Source: Capsicum annuum (Eukaryota; Streptophyta; Magnoliopsida; Solanales; Solanaceae). From it: a stretch of 64,000 nucleotides of DNA. A model generated the notes under the pieces. It had not been told where the DNA came from. It saw only the letters and a program-made list of their open reading frames with translations, and made no database searches. Shown here in pieces: positions 1 to 12,383 of this stretch. Where the stretch lies: the NCBI RefSeq assembly GCF_002878395.1, contig NW_025856049.1:556379-620378 (forward strand), in the 5' to 3' direction. Each line of letters starts with the position of its first letter. Position 1 is the stretch's first letter. Position numbers and translations under genes: made by a program.

Positions 1-790
1 GATTTTAGATTTTATCTCATGATCTCAGATATGATATAAAACTCACAAAGATATTCATGAGTAAGATTTATTAACAAAAGCATTATTAATTTCCAGATTT
101 ATGAACCCAAATGCTTATTTTAAGGTGAATCTAATTAGTTGAAGCGTAAAGTGTATCTATATATATATATATATATTTAGGAGTAGCATTTAGCATCGAG
201 AAAGGTTTGCGGGTTCAAAGCATACTATTATCCAGAAACAACGTGCCACCATAGGTTTAGGGGCCTCACTATAAAAACATCCCCCATGCCTAATATGGTC
301 TAATCTTAGTGATAACTCAAGTTAAGTTCTGGTTCTATTCTAATGGCAAGGATAAAACTGTCCTCCTCAATGTGGTCCAGATGTTGGAATCTATGATAGC
401 TCTCATGGTTCATGACGTTTATGAGAATCTCCCACAGAAAAGACAGTTTTAAGAAAATAAGTGTAGTAACTCACTCATTTTATCAGATTATGTTTATTAT
501 TCATGTTTTGTGATATTTTATCTTTCAATTTATTTCAATCTCTTGGTGAGTCTACTTGCATTTATCATGTATGTTTTAAGATTATGCATTTATTCAGTTT
601 TACTTATTGTATTCACCCCCACCTGCTCAGTATATTCGAGAATTACTGACCATATATACATCTGTGTAGCAATATTATTTCATAATGTATGTATGAGTTG
701 TAGCCCACACATTATAGTCAGGCAGTTCGCAGGTCTAAGCCAGTAGGTGATGAGATTTCTTGATTTGAGGACTCGAGTAAACTACAATTC
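1..790 (+). repeat. Plus-oriented LTR debris, truncated at 790
   Basis: No coding sequence is supported here. From about 570 the sequence reads like the R-U5 part of a gypsy LTR on the plus strand, with the phrase cacccccacctgctcagta near 615 and a closing part around 765-780 (gaggactcgagt). A short AT run lies at about 156-174. At 791 the sequence switches abruptly to element C LTR sequence, so this is a deletion or insertion junction. Family assignment is from memory of solanaceous LTRs. The part 1-480 is not recognised. Confidence 0.4.
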
Positions 791-1811
791 AAGAAGGGGC
801 TTATAATTTTTGCTCGCAAACCCAATTCAAAAATCATAACTTCCTAAGACCATAAATTTCATCATGGGAAAGGAAAAATTGCAATTTATATTCATAAATC
901 ACTTTTTGAACTCAAATCATGTATGCACAAGATTATAAATCAAGCTTATGGAAAAAAACCCATGATAATTATGCACTTTAAACAAAACGGGTTTATGATG
1001 TATGATACTTAAACGATTTCCAAAACCCATTACATATACATACATATATATCTTTAAAACTCGAATAAAAATGTAAACTTACACCCATGAGAATTAGGAT
1101 AGTCCCACATACCTTTTAACGGATAAAAATCGAAGAAAACATAGAGAGACTGGCCCCTTAAAGAGTAGAATCCTCAAACCCTAGGTTGTTTCTCACCTCT
1201 TGCATATGGAATGATATTTGGGAATTTACAAAGGAAATGTAATGTTTATAAGGCCTTAATTTCGTCCAAAGAGGTTTAGGAATGGTTATGGGATGATAAG
1301 TGACCTTTATGCCTTTAAAATAAATCAAACAGAACACTTTTTGACGCCCCAGAAAGGCTATGAGTCACATGGCCAAAGCTTAGCTAGGGCAGTGTGCTTA
1401 GGGGATTGCTTTGCGGCGCAGGGCCATCGCACACCCTGGACAATGTCTTATTTTGACAATAATAACTTTTGACTCCAGACTCGGATTGACGAACAGTCGG
1501 TGGTGTTGGAAAAAAGACTTAAAGGGATTTAATTTGATATATATATTAGGCCACATGACTCTTAATATCCTATGGGAAATAGTCGATGTAAGTTGATCCA
1601 AGCAAAATTACCAATTAAAAGTCAATCGATAGGAAAGTGCTCAACTTAACTTTTGAGTTAGGAGATTTTAATGGTGTATATTCATCTCCAAGGATGTTTC
1701 CACACTAATAAAGTGTCATTAAAACTTATATATAAGTAGAAACCATTGGGTTCGGCTATATAAACGTAGAAAAGATGTTTCACCTTTAGCCTGAAGGTGT
1801 GGGGTGTTACA
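791..1811 (-). repeat. Element C 3' LTR (truncated)
   Basis: This matches the last part of the right-hand LTR, starting from the shared phrase aagaaggggcttataa (791 here, 6,617 there) and ending ggtgttaca at 1,811. It lacks roughly the first 1.27 kb of the full LTR, measured in plus coordinates. It carries about 220 bp (1,450-1,670) that are absent from the other LTR. Confidence 0.75.
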
Positions 1812-1824
1812 TTATCTCCCCCTT
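1812..1824 (-). other. Element C polypurine tract
   Basis: Directly inside the 3' LTR the plus strand reads ttatctccccctt, so the minus strand is purine-rich (aagggggagataa) immediately before the LTR start TGTAACACC. This is the expected position for plus-strand priming. Confidence 0.65.
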
Positions 1825-4800
1825 GGTATTATTCATCATCGAAAAATGGATAGGATCTTGTTGAAGCTCTAAAAGTATGGAATAAAGAATGTAACCTCGC
1901 ATTGAACATTTTTCGTCAACGAAATATGTAAAGGCATCGAAAGAGCATTGTGATAACCCTTATTGAAACATGTAAGCACGAATCGTGAGATAATCATAAT
2001 TGACCTAGAGATGACCTTGCACATGAGTTTTAGGGATTATAATCATCACAGTATAAGGCATGAGTTAATTTGGTGATAATAATCCTGATTTACATTTATA
2101 CAATTATGAAATGAGATTTCGCAGGAGATAGGAATAGAAGCATTCTCTACCTTACAAGATACAATGAATAGACTTAAACTTAGGGACACTACTTGTCTAT
2201 ATCCCAAAGAATAAATAACATACTTCACCATTTCCAACTTATAATTCTCCCATCACACATCTAACCATAATAGTTTGAGTCTCACCGCATAGTACTTCTA
2301 AGTTGAAGCCTAACTCGGACAAAAGAGGGGCTAGCTTAAGCTATGTGACCCCATTCTCTACATCTCTTTAAGAATGTTACTTTACCTTATCACTACCATC
2401 AAACATCCTTGGGTTTTAATACAGGGAGTACTAACCACATAGTACATAGGTTTGTGTTTTCAGCAATCACAGCATTCAAGTTTATCATTACAACACGCAC
2501 TTCATGGATCTCCTACTAAGACCAGTAAATTCAATCACTCTCATAAAGATTTTTTTGCCATATATATCTTTCCTAACTATTTCTTATAAAGAAAGTTCAC
2601 CTCCTTCTTTCCCCCTTCACCTATAACCTTAGCTAAAGAAGTCACATCAAAATTTTCACATCCAAAAACATCTAATCTCCCTACCTAAGTTACTACTACT
2701 CTTCCATAAATACTATCACACTATCATTCAAAGTGTCATTGAGGGACCCGAGCATAAGCATCATGAATGGGATTAACACTATTCAATTATAACTTATACT
2801 TATTGCACTACTAAAGGTGGGACATAAGGTGAAGAGATGATATAATAGACACGAATTGCTCTATATATCAAGTGTATGGATTATATGTAGAGAGTCGTTC
2901 AGCATAAACACAACACAACATGATTTCTTCGGACAAACCACAGTGAGAGACATGAGCGCTAACATCATGAGTCTTATAACATAAAATCGGAATTCATGAA
3001 GTCAACGATTGAGACAAGAATTGATAATTAAAGCTATTGTTTCTCATTTTCAGAGCTGAGCTGACGTAAAATGAAATAGTACCATAAAGAAAGCATAGTT
3101 TCTTAGAACTAAGCATGATATAAGTCATGGATGTTTATGGATCATGAGCATCATAACATAGAACATGAATACATGAAAGACTGGATTTATTAATACATAA
3201 TTGCTTCTAGTTTGGAGGTCGGAACATAACATGACTCACATAGAGAACTCAGACCTTAGACATAAGCAGGACTTCAATACATAAGAAATTGGTTGAATGA
3301 CCTCTTATATTAAAGTAGGAGGAGTTTTCTTGAATAGGAATAGATTTATCATGGATCTTCCTTGCAACTTGACACCAAGAGAAAATTTGGGAACTACCTT
3401 AACTCATTATCTCCCCCTTAGAGAAAAATCACAATACTGAACTTGAGTCTCTCATCAAATCTACAAGAACAACACTCGGGACAATAGGGTATCACCATAT
3501 ACATAAACACTAAAATCCCCCTGATAACTATAGCCTAAAGGTATTGCTTTTCTGGAATGCTACTCTTATCTTTTGCTGGCCTCTATAGCCATCACCCTAC
3601 AGCTCACTCAACCACACTTCTTATCATATAATGATCCATTCTCCACTACTTAATATGCCGACATTAGACCTCTAATCACATAACTTACAACTTAACAAAA
3701 TTTGGAAAACTATACTAAAGGCACGTATTGCCTACCTATATTTCCTTAATTCAACTCTAAAGAACACCATACAACAACTCCCCAGACTTCTCCATACTAC
3801 AAAATTCAAGAACGTGAACTAGGTACACATAACTCTTATGAACCAGAAACCTTATCTAACTACATGCTACCTGGGGTTCAACTTATTCTTATAAAAACTA
3901 ATACTCTTATCCACCTAATGACTAAGCCATAATTCATCATTTTAACACGAGTCCTCACAAACTTATATCATAATTAAATACTCAAATTCCATATGTTATC
4001 AACCTAGGATATACATCATATTGAACCTCCTAATTCATTCCCAAAAAATATGCATCATTAATCTTAAGCTACTATTCTTACCACCACATTCCACATCTAA
4101 AGTTCAAGCCTATAGTCTAGCACCAATCATGTACCATCGATAAAGCATGCCATATACTATACTACTCTATCAAATTGAGAAATCAACCCAAATATGACAT
4201 TTCACTTAACTACTACCTACAATCACATCCCGTCCATGTCATTACTACTACACGTCAAAATCTACTACATACTTTCTCACATGTAGTACTAGTTTACAAC
4301 TACTACAGAAAATAGAATCAAGGAGGTTAAAGTCATATAATAAGGATAGTTGATGTTAATCTTATAATATAATCTGTTCCGATCTTATCAATATATTCCA
4401 CTTTCTCACATCATAGTACTTGCCCATACATGCATCCCCACTACCTTCAAATTCCATATACACCAATGAGTCTCTACCCATAACTTATTGACTAATCTAC
4501 CCCTTTCCATTCACAACCTATAAATGATATCTATAACCACCATAGCTAGCCACTCTGGGCTCCTTCCCTATTTTGAATAAATAATAATCATAGACAAACA
4601 CCTCCTCCACAGACTACCATACACTTTAAAAATCTTGCTAAAATATTAGCCAATTACCATAAAAGAGCAAACTAGCCCTTAAGGGTTATACAACTAAAAC
4701 TACTTATTTATGTAAAAGTCACCCTCACTCTGGCTTCTAGACTTGTGACTTTATAAAACTAACTTTGAGATCTTGTTACTACCGATAGATTATGACACCT

Positions 4801-5212
4801 TAACATATACAACTACTCGGGTGGAAATACTATTCCAAAATTTTGTCATATATCTCTGCCCTTAAGCATGACATCTGCAAGAAGGAATTTTTTGAAAGAA
4901 ATTAAATACACTTCGTACCTCAGGCTGAAAAGAACAATCGCACAAAGATAGAGGTATACACTCAAATCAATACACTTTGAAGATAATGGACCCTCTCAAG
5001 TCCTTGTACTAATAGACCCTCTCAAGTCCTTGTACTATCTTATAAATTCATGGATATCTCAATCAGAAAGGACTGCATCGTTTAGACTTTAAGCCTTTGC
5101 TCTTGAATCTCCTTGAAAATGAGATATATCTAATAATATTATATTAAGGAAAAAATTTGGATAACTTTCATATGGATGATGCTATAGCATGAACTAGAGT
5201 ATGAAAGAAGAT
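1825..5212 (-). other. Element C interior, non-coding
   Basis: This is a long AT-rich stretch without open frames longer than about 65 codons and without recognisable gypsy or copia motifs on either strand. A 23-bp phrase (gaccctctcaagtccttgta plus three bases) occurs twice in tandem at 4,989-5,011 and 5,015-5,037, a 26-bp period. Apart from that I see nothing definite. The area just inside the PPT resembles the usual non-coding stretch after a chromodomain, but no chromodomain follows. Confidence 0.5.
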
Positions 5213-5290
5213 GAAACAACTCCTAAATATCCGATAGCCTCCTGATTATAAGTATGTTGCACAATACACCCATAAGAAAGACTCTACTAG
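5213..5290 (-). promoter_or_regulatory. Element C conserved leader block
   Basis: On the minus strand this block contains words also found between PBS and gag in A, D, E and G: a short run ending in GTGC, then ACTTATAA, then GGAGGCTA and ATTTAGGA. Element C has no gag after it, so conservation cannot be explained by coding. A role in genomic RNA packaging, dimerisation or translation control is inferred. Confidence 0.5.
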
Positions 5291-5326
5291 ACACAACTTC
5301 GTAGATACACTGGGACCATAAACCAT

Positions 5327-5339
5327 GCTCTGATACAAA
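5327..5339 (-). other. Element C primer-binding site
   Basis: The minus strand reads TTTGTATCAGAGC three bases inside the 5' LTR. It matches the plant initiator tRNA-Met complement TGGTATCAGAGC apart from the second base of that motif. Confidence 0.7.
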
Positions 5340-5342
5340 GCT

Positions 5343-7475
5343 TGTCATCACCCGAGTCGAGGCCCTATCCATGACGGGCATCCCAAACCACGAAGGCCTA
5401 AGAGACCACTTAGTATTCTATCATAAGCATACTCCATATATAAATCAAAGTGCAGAAGATATAAAAATATTTAATGGAAACTTATAATTCAAAATATGTC
5501 AATAGAATTATGATAATACAATACTCAAGTTCCATCTACGAAGCCTCTAAAACCACTAATTGTCTAGGCCGGGACAAGGCCCCCGACTTAACCATAAACT
5601 GATTGAGATTACATATAGATAGAATGTCTTCTAGTGTAAGTAAGGCTCACCACTCTAAACTCCTAGAATGACCTACTCCTGCTAAATTAGATCGTGGGAT
5701 TGAGCCTCAGATCCTACATTATAAGACAATGTAGCCACCACGAAAGACAGTCAATCCCTGGAATGTATTGATATGCAGAACTAACAAAAAACAACATATA
5801 TTCCATATAAAATAGTCAAGAGCATTAAGAAACAATTTAACATAATAGATATAAAAAATATATGGTCATTTTTCAAGAGCTTTAAAATATTCTTGTAAGT
5901 CATGCCTTAACTATTTTTTTTACTTTTAAGCTAGATGGTACACCCTACATTTCTAGTACCCACGGGTTGTATGGATCAACCATTAACTCATCGGCCAAGG
6001 CCCTAAATCTATGTTTTCTGCAAGTATTAGGGTCCTAAATACTATTTAAATTTACCAGTGCCTCAGGGGCAATTATACATTGGTCATAGCCAATCATGTC
6101 TCCCGAACCGACACAACTCGATTTCCAGTAATGAGCCCTTACACTCAAATTCCTTCTCTAGGTAACCATCTAACTCTTTTTAAGCCTATTATTAGATAAT
6201 TAAAAATCATTCTTCATGATCTTACAACAATTCTTTTCATATTTTGTTAAGGGTATCTTACAATAGGGTATCGTCATATCCAGACTTCTAAGTCATTCAT
6301 ATCATATCAAATCCACAACCCTTCTTATTCAAAATATATAAATGACCACCAAAAGATTTATCAAATCACACGAGAGTTCTTATTATCAAAAGAATATGAA
6401 ACATATGCAAACATACTTTCTTTACAATTCTTTAATACGTGGTGGTCAATTCATTCATTAATCAAACCAAGTTTCATCATTAGGAAGCCATAGCATTTAG
6501 AATAGAAGCCAACACTTGAAACAACCATCCATAATAAGTAAAGAGATATTTAAACTCAAGAATCATCTTCATTCATAAAAAATCCCCAAACCTTGTTATA
6601 TGTAAATCTCATGATTAAGAAGGGGCTTATAATTTTTGCTCTCAAACCCAATTCACATATCATAACATGCTAAGACCATAAATTTTATCATAGGGAAGGA
6701 AATTTCTCAATTAATATTCATAAATCACTTTCAAACTCAAATCATGTGTGCACAATATTATAAATCAAGCATATGGAAAAAAAACCCATGATAATTTCGT
6801 ACTTTCATCAAAACGGGTTTATGATGCATGCTCTTTAAAAGATTTCCAAAACCTATTACATACACATACATATATATCTTTAAAACTTTTTTAAGAATAT
6901 AAACTTATGCCCATGCAATTCATAATATTCCCACATACCTTTTGACAGAGAAAAATCGAAGGAAACATAAAGAGATTGGACCCTTAGAGAGTAGAATCCT
7001 CAAACCCTAGGTTGTTTCTCTCCCTTTGCATATGGAATGATATTTTGTAATTTACAGAGGCAATGTAACTTTTATAAGGCCTTAATTTCGTCCAAAGAGG
7101 TTTAGGAATGGTTATGGGATTATAAGTGACCTTTATGCCTTTAAAATAAATCAAACAGAACACTTTTTGACGCCCTAAAAAGGCTATGCGTCACATGGCC
7201 AAAGAAAACCTTAGGTTTTTTGTAGAATAGACCAAAGGATAGCTGAGATAGTACTCTTAGGCATTTGTTTTGCGGCACAGGGCAGTCGGACACCCTGGAC
7301 AGTGCCTCATTCAAATACTCATTCAAATGCGTCACTGGTGTATATTCATCTCCAACGATGTTTCCATGCTTAGGAAGTATCATTAAAACTTATATCTAAG
7401 TAGAAACCATTGGGTTTGGATCAATAAACGTAGGAAAGATGGTTCAACTTTAGCCTAAAAGTACAGGGTGTTACA
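5343..7475 (-). repeat. Element C 5' LTR
   Basis: The plus-strand copy begins tgtcatcacccgagtcg and ends cagggtgttaca, so the termini are TG...CA. Its outer 100 bp align with the LTR of element A (shared phrases such as gaaggcc and the following catgaaggc-type words), so C and A are related families. Relative to the other C LTR it lacks about 220 bp in U3 near 7,305-7,340. A short repeat of attcaaat lies at that junction. The U3 word block is at 7,165-7,320. Confidence 0.75.
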
Positions 7476-8715
7476 ACAACATATCCAAGTGGTGCAATAA
7501 TGTCTAATACTTAAATTTAAAATGAGCTATTAGTGAGTTCGGAGCTAAATGCAAATTTTAAGAAATATGTTGGTAAAAAAAACATGTACGATCCAAGAAA
7601 TATTATTGCGACATCATGAGAGCGATATCAAAGTAAGTGATTCAATGGAAAAGAAAAATTGAGATGACTATTTTATAATAGGGATTTTTTTCTGGAATCA
7701 TGGAGCTCTGAGTCCTCACATACCTTATAAACAAGGTAATGAGTTTGATCAAGTTTACTCTATTGATCAACTTAGTCCTTGTATCTAATTTTGTGTTATA
7801 TTTATTTTGTGTCTGATTATTGATTTTCGCTAAAATCACTATAATTTTGAAATTAAATTTTCTGTATTATATATCCAAAGTGGGCATGGGATTAACTCTA
7901 GCTTTCCTAATGTTTGATTGGGGTTATCATCTCTAATATTTTCCTTTTGAAACTTCTTAGCAAATTAGGTAGATTTTTAATGAAATCTTTTAGTGCATAT
8001 ATGTATATATATATATACATACATATATCTGTGTGTGTATATATATATATATACACACAGATATATGTATGTACATATATATATATATACATAATATATA
8101 TAATATATATATACATAGCTATATATATATATACATACATAGATATATATATATACATACATATATATATACATATATATGTACATATATATATACATAC
8201 ATATACATGTATATATGTACACAGATATATATACACATACATATATATATACATACATATATATAAATATATTATATATACATATATATATATAAACACC
8301 CTTTTTGGTAAAAAAAAAAAAGCTCTCCATATAGATAACTTTTTTTTGATAACTCAATACTTACATACTTGTCAAGAAAATATTTTTTGTCACATTCATA
8401 ATCTTCTCTAAATTTTATCTTAAACCTACAAATGCAGGTGGCAGCAACATCTAACATTCAATTTCTAGAAATAGAAGAATATTTTGATGAATCATTCCGA
8501 TAACGATCATATACTTTTGAGACTATTAGTGATAGCTCTCATACGAGCGATCATTGTAGTGATAAAGTTGTTTTTTCCAAGTAGAAATGCATCTTTCATG
8601 TATTTGGAGACTATTTTATATAGTATGACTTGGATTGGTGGTTTATTTTTGATTTTGCATTTGGAGCTAAATATCCATAAAATTATATTCTTGTGTTAAT
8701 TCTTTTACTTTGAAA
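7476..8715. other. Unassigned flank with microsatellite
   Basis: Apart from the AT/AC repeat at 7,998-8,296, I recognise nothing here. Small open frames exist but are low-complexity or lack any family motif. The right edge is where homology to the element B integrase stops, about 8,715. Confidence 0.4.
7998..8296. repeat. AT/ACAT/GTAT compound microsatellite
   Basis: About 300 bp are composed almost only of ta, aca and tgt steps. Within it, 8,017-8,072 is a nearly perfect palindrome centred on an (at) run: acatacatatatctgtgtgt on the left is mirrored by acacacagatatatgtatgt on the right, with one 2-bp length difference. The long Tyr/Ile-rich open frames across it are by-products of the repeat, not genes. 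Confidence 0.9.
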
Positions 8716-11200
8716 ATTCTATGAAAGGTAAGAATTGGTCCTATTGACCATCAAAGTCAACAACACATGTGTGAAGCAAGTCCTCCAACACCTGAATAGT
8801 TTGCTCTAACTAACCATCCATTTGTGGATTGAAAAATATACGCATCTTTAATTGAGTGCCCAACTCTCGCTGCATATAACTCTTGAAATGTGACGTAAAT
8901 TGAGTGTCTCAATCTGAAATGATGTAAATAGGTACATCATGCAGCCGAATTATCTCTTGAATATAGTTATTGGCCCACCTCTCTGCATTGTAGTTAGTCA
9001 TTACTAGTAAAAAATGAGCTGATTTGGCTAACTTATTTGAATCAAATGGACTCAAAACTTCCTCGAGGGCATTGGAAAACCTACCACGAAGTCCATAATA
9101 ATATGCTCCCACTTCTACCCAGGTATATGCAACTCTATGTCTTAACATTCGGTCTCTCTGGTGCTATCACTTCACTTGCTAAGAATTTAAACACTTAGCC
9201 ACCAACTATAAAATGGGTTTCTTCATGTTACACCACTCATAATGCTACTTCAAACCATGATATAGCCTGGTTGCACCTGGATGAATCAAATACCTCAAAC
9301 TATGGGGTTCCTCGATGATTTTCAACTCATGTCACCAACTATAGGAACATAATTTTGACCTTTATCCTCAAAACCCTCCTAGTTATGAATCACTTTATTA
9401 GATTCACCTTTTAACACCTTGTCCCAAATGATTCACAACTTTCCCATCCTCAAACTGTGTGTCCCTAATTTATTTTATCGATAAGGATAATGCCTCTACA
9501 TAAGCAAGTACTCTACTTAGCTTAGAAATATTAAAACAAACACTATTGTTGAAAATTATAAATTATAAGTGGGGTAATTCTTCTCATTAGTCTTTAACTT
9601 CTTCAAATCATAGGCTATAACCTTCCCATACTACATTAAAACCAGCAAAGACAACTCTTGAAGCTTTACCATACACAATAAAACCCTTAACTTCCATAGT
9701 AAGATAGGTGTCGAAATTAAAAAGTTCTTGAGCTTTTGAAAACTGGCTTTACAATCATCAAACTACTGAAATAAAACATTAAGTTAGTATTGTCAACAAA
9801 GCTGCAATTATGGAGAAACCCTCAATGAACAATTTGTAGTAGCCAGCTAAACTAATAAAACTTTGAAACTCAAAAAATGAAGTAGGCCTAGACTAATCCC
9901 GAATTGGTCAACCTTGGTTGGATCATCCATAACGCCCTTCTTTGACACTACATTCCCCATGAATGCCATAAACCAAGGCCAACGCTCACACTTTAAAAAT
10001 TTGGCATAGAATCACTCATCTCTTAATCTCTGAAGTGCAATCCTTAAATGATATACATGTTTCTCCTAATTCTTGGAACTCACCAAGATATTATCAATGA
10101 ACATAATGACAAAGGAATAAACATAAGGATGAAAAACATTGTTCATCAACTCCATAAAATATCACTATGACATTAGTCAATCCAAACAACATAACTTAAC
10201 TCATAATGACTATACCGAGTTTTGAAAGCTATCATTAGGATATCCAAATCCCTAATATTACTTAAAGGTATTGATCTCAAAAAAATCATTGAAAAGACCA
10301 AAGCACTCTGAAGTTTATCAAACAAATCATCAAGGCACATAAGAATGTACTTGTTCCTTCTAGTTTGTTCAATTATTGATAATTAATATACTTTAGCACA
10401 GACCTATCTTTCTTCTTCATAAACAACTAGATCACCCCAACAAAAACACTAGGTATAGTAAATTATTTACACAACAAGTCCTGCTATTGATCCTTTAACT
10501 CTACTTTAGTCATTATATAAGAAGGAATTGGAATGGGTTTAGTGTCCAACTCTAATATTGATCTAGTGGATCAACCAAAAGGACTGTAGAAAATACATCC
10601 TAAAATTCTCTAACCAACATTGCTGACTCCAAGGAAGGCATGTTAGTACTATATAGAAAACATAAGCCAAAAAAAAGACACCTCAACCAACAATAAAGTC
10701 GTAAGAAAAGAAATCACCTTATTAGGATACCAAACCCTTCGTTCCCTTTTACTCCAACCTTGTTACTCCTAGCATATCTAAAGTGACTATATTAGCATGA
10801 TAATACAAGATCGTATGATATGGAGAAATATGATCCATACCTAATATCATATCAAAATCAACCATATCTAAGACAATCATATCTATCCAAGTATGATAGT
10901 GTAAAAGAGTCACAACACAAGATCAATATACATAATTCTTTAAAAAAAATCACCTATTGGGGTAGCAACAAAATAGAAATAGAAAAAGACTCACACTGTA
11001 TCAATATCCAATGCAAAATATACAGACACATAGGAGAAACTAGAAGCATGATCCAATAATACTAAGGTAGTCCAATGACATATTGAAATGATAACTGTGA
11101 TAACAATATTAGAGGATATGCCTTAGGTCTACCCAAAAATTATAACACCAAGTCCTATCACCAACTACTTAAGAAACCCCTCTATCATCTCTTCAGATAG
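8716..11200 (-). pseudogene. Element B pol pseudogene (PR-RT-RNase H-INT)
   Basis: Heavily interrupted gypsy pol in several frames. Recognisable pieces on the minus strand include a linker resembling DFDMILGM near 10,850, RT around 9,880-10,560, RNase H around 9,540-9,880, and integrase from about 9,300 down to 8,716. The RT active-site segment reads FIDNIL at about 10,084-10,098, with Asn (codon at 10,090-10,092) where the second catalytic Asp is expected. The integrase core shows ISD followed by a stop and DTQFTSHFK near 8,905, so its second acidic residue survives. The third (Glu) region EQTIQVLEDLL is visible near 8,790. No protein could be made from it. Confidence 0.6.
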
Positions 11201-12378
11201 TGGTGTACCCATAGCTATATGAGATCCACCACGACCCCTAACTGGGGGTGTTAGTTTTTGAAAAAGATCTTGATTACTCTACTATCGACCTCCACTTCTA
11301 TTTCTGAGATAATCCATATTGAGATACTTTGGTCTACCACACTCATAATAAGATTTAGGAACTATCATCTACTGAGAATAACTAGAATGGACAACACAAT
11401 GGGAGAACCTCTAGGATGAACCATAAAAGTGTGACATGAACCAAAAGAGTCTTATCAAAAATATCCATCCTTGGACACTTGGATAGTAGCATGAATTAGT
11501 CTACTATGTTGAGGAGAAAAACCTCTTTGAAGAGAACTATAACTCCCAATGAAGTACCACTAAAATGGACAAAAGTGCGGGATCTTTTACCCTACAAGTG
11601 TCCAGACTTCTCTATGGGCATATACTTGATTTCTTTGGATTCCTTGACCACATGAAAAGTTTCCCTAGACTGAGATATAGGAAAGATTGCATCTTAAATT
11701 CAAAAGTTTAAAACCCTTAGAAATTTCCAAATCCTCTGAGTTCCATCTTGCAAAATTGTCAAGGCATAGAATATTGTCTCATACTCCATCACTAAAATTA
11801 TATCTTAAATCAAATACTCAAACTGATGCCTCTTCTCCTTCCTCAAACTAAGAGGAATAAATTAATCAAGTTAAGCCTTTATGAATAATGCCAAGATATA
11901 GGTGAAGATCCTATTGGCCTAGAGTCAACATACGAATGCCACCACTACTTGGGTGTCTACACTCTGAGTGGTATAGTCAATACCCCATAAGACTCCAGCA
12001 ATCCTACACTTTGAAGTATCTCATAAAACTCATTAAAAAATCATATGCATTCTTACTCTATCCACCTTGAAACCGAGGTGGATCCATCTTTCTAAACCTC
12101 TCTAACCCCCTCTACTCTTCATCCAGCATCACCATCCTATCCACACACATAAACAATAAACCCAGCAATGGCATACCATCTCATCTAGCTTTTGTAACTA
12201 ATGGCTGGATCATAGGCTATGAAAAATAGAATAGGTTGTTGCTAAGGGGCCTGATCCTTAACTTAACTTTATGAACCCTGTGGAATACATGTCAAACCAT
12301 TATTCTATGCCATGCCTTCAAATAGAACCAATATATAAACTAAGGCATCCTAGAGTACCAAAGTAGCTATAACCCAAG
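11201..12378 (-). pseudogene. Element B gag pseudogene (3' part)
   Basis: This lies downstream of the element A insertion in transcriptional order. It is a region of broken frames between the pol linker and the insertion point, where gag must lie. I can pick out gag-like short segments near 11,900-12,200 but no complete capsid motif and no intact CCHC knuckle. Assignment rests mainly on position between the recognisable leader (21,652-22,071) and pol. Confidence 0.4.
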
Positions 12379-12383
12379 TTGAG
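12379..12383. other. Target-site duplication of element A (left)
   Basis: TTGAG lies directly before the LTR start TGTCATGACC. The identical 5 bp follow the other LTR at 21,647-21,651. Five bp is the normal duplication size for gypsy integrases. Confidence 0.85.

Larger units (their letters stand above)
791..7475 (-). mobile_element. Element C: LTR retrotransposon without recognisable genes
   Basis: The element is read on the minus strand. Its 5' LTR is 5,343-7,475 and its 3' LTR is the truncated copy 791-1,811. The interior has a PBS for initiator tRNA-Met, a leader related to those of elements A, D, E and G, and a PPT beside the 3' LTR. In between are about 3.5 kb with no gag, RT or integrase motif that I can find on either strand. 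It could be a non-autonomous (LARD-like) element, or an autonomous copy decayed beyond recognition by eye. The left LTR end is missing, so no target duplication can be tested. Confidence 0.65.

Noticed and set aside
7907..8411. Long Tyr/Ile-rich open frames on both strands
   Set aside because: They are translations of an AT/AC microsatellite in several frames at once, with no start context or family motif.
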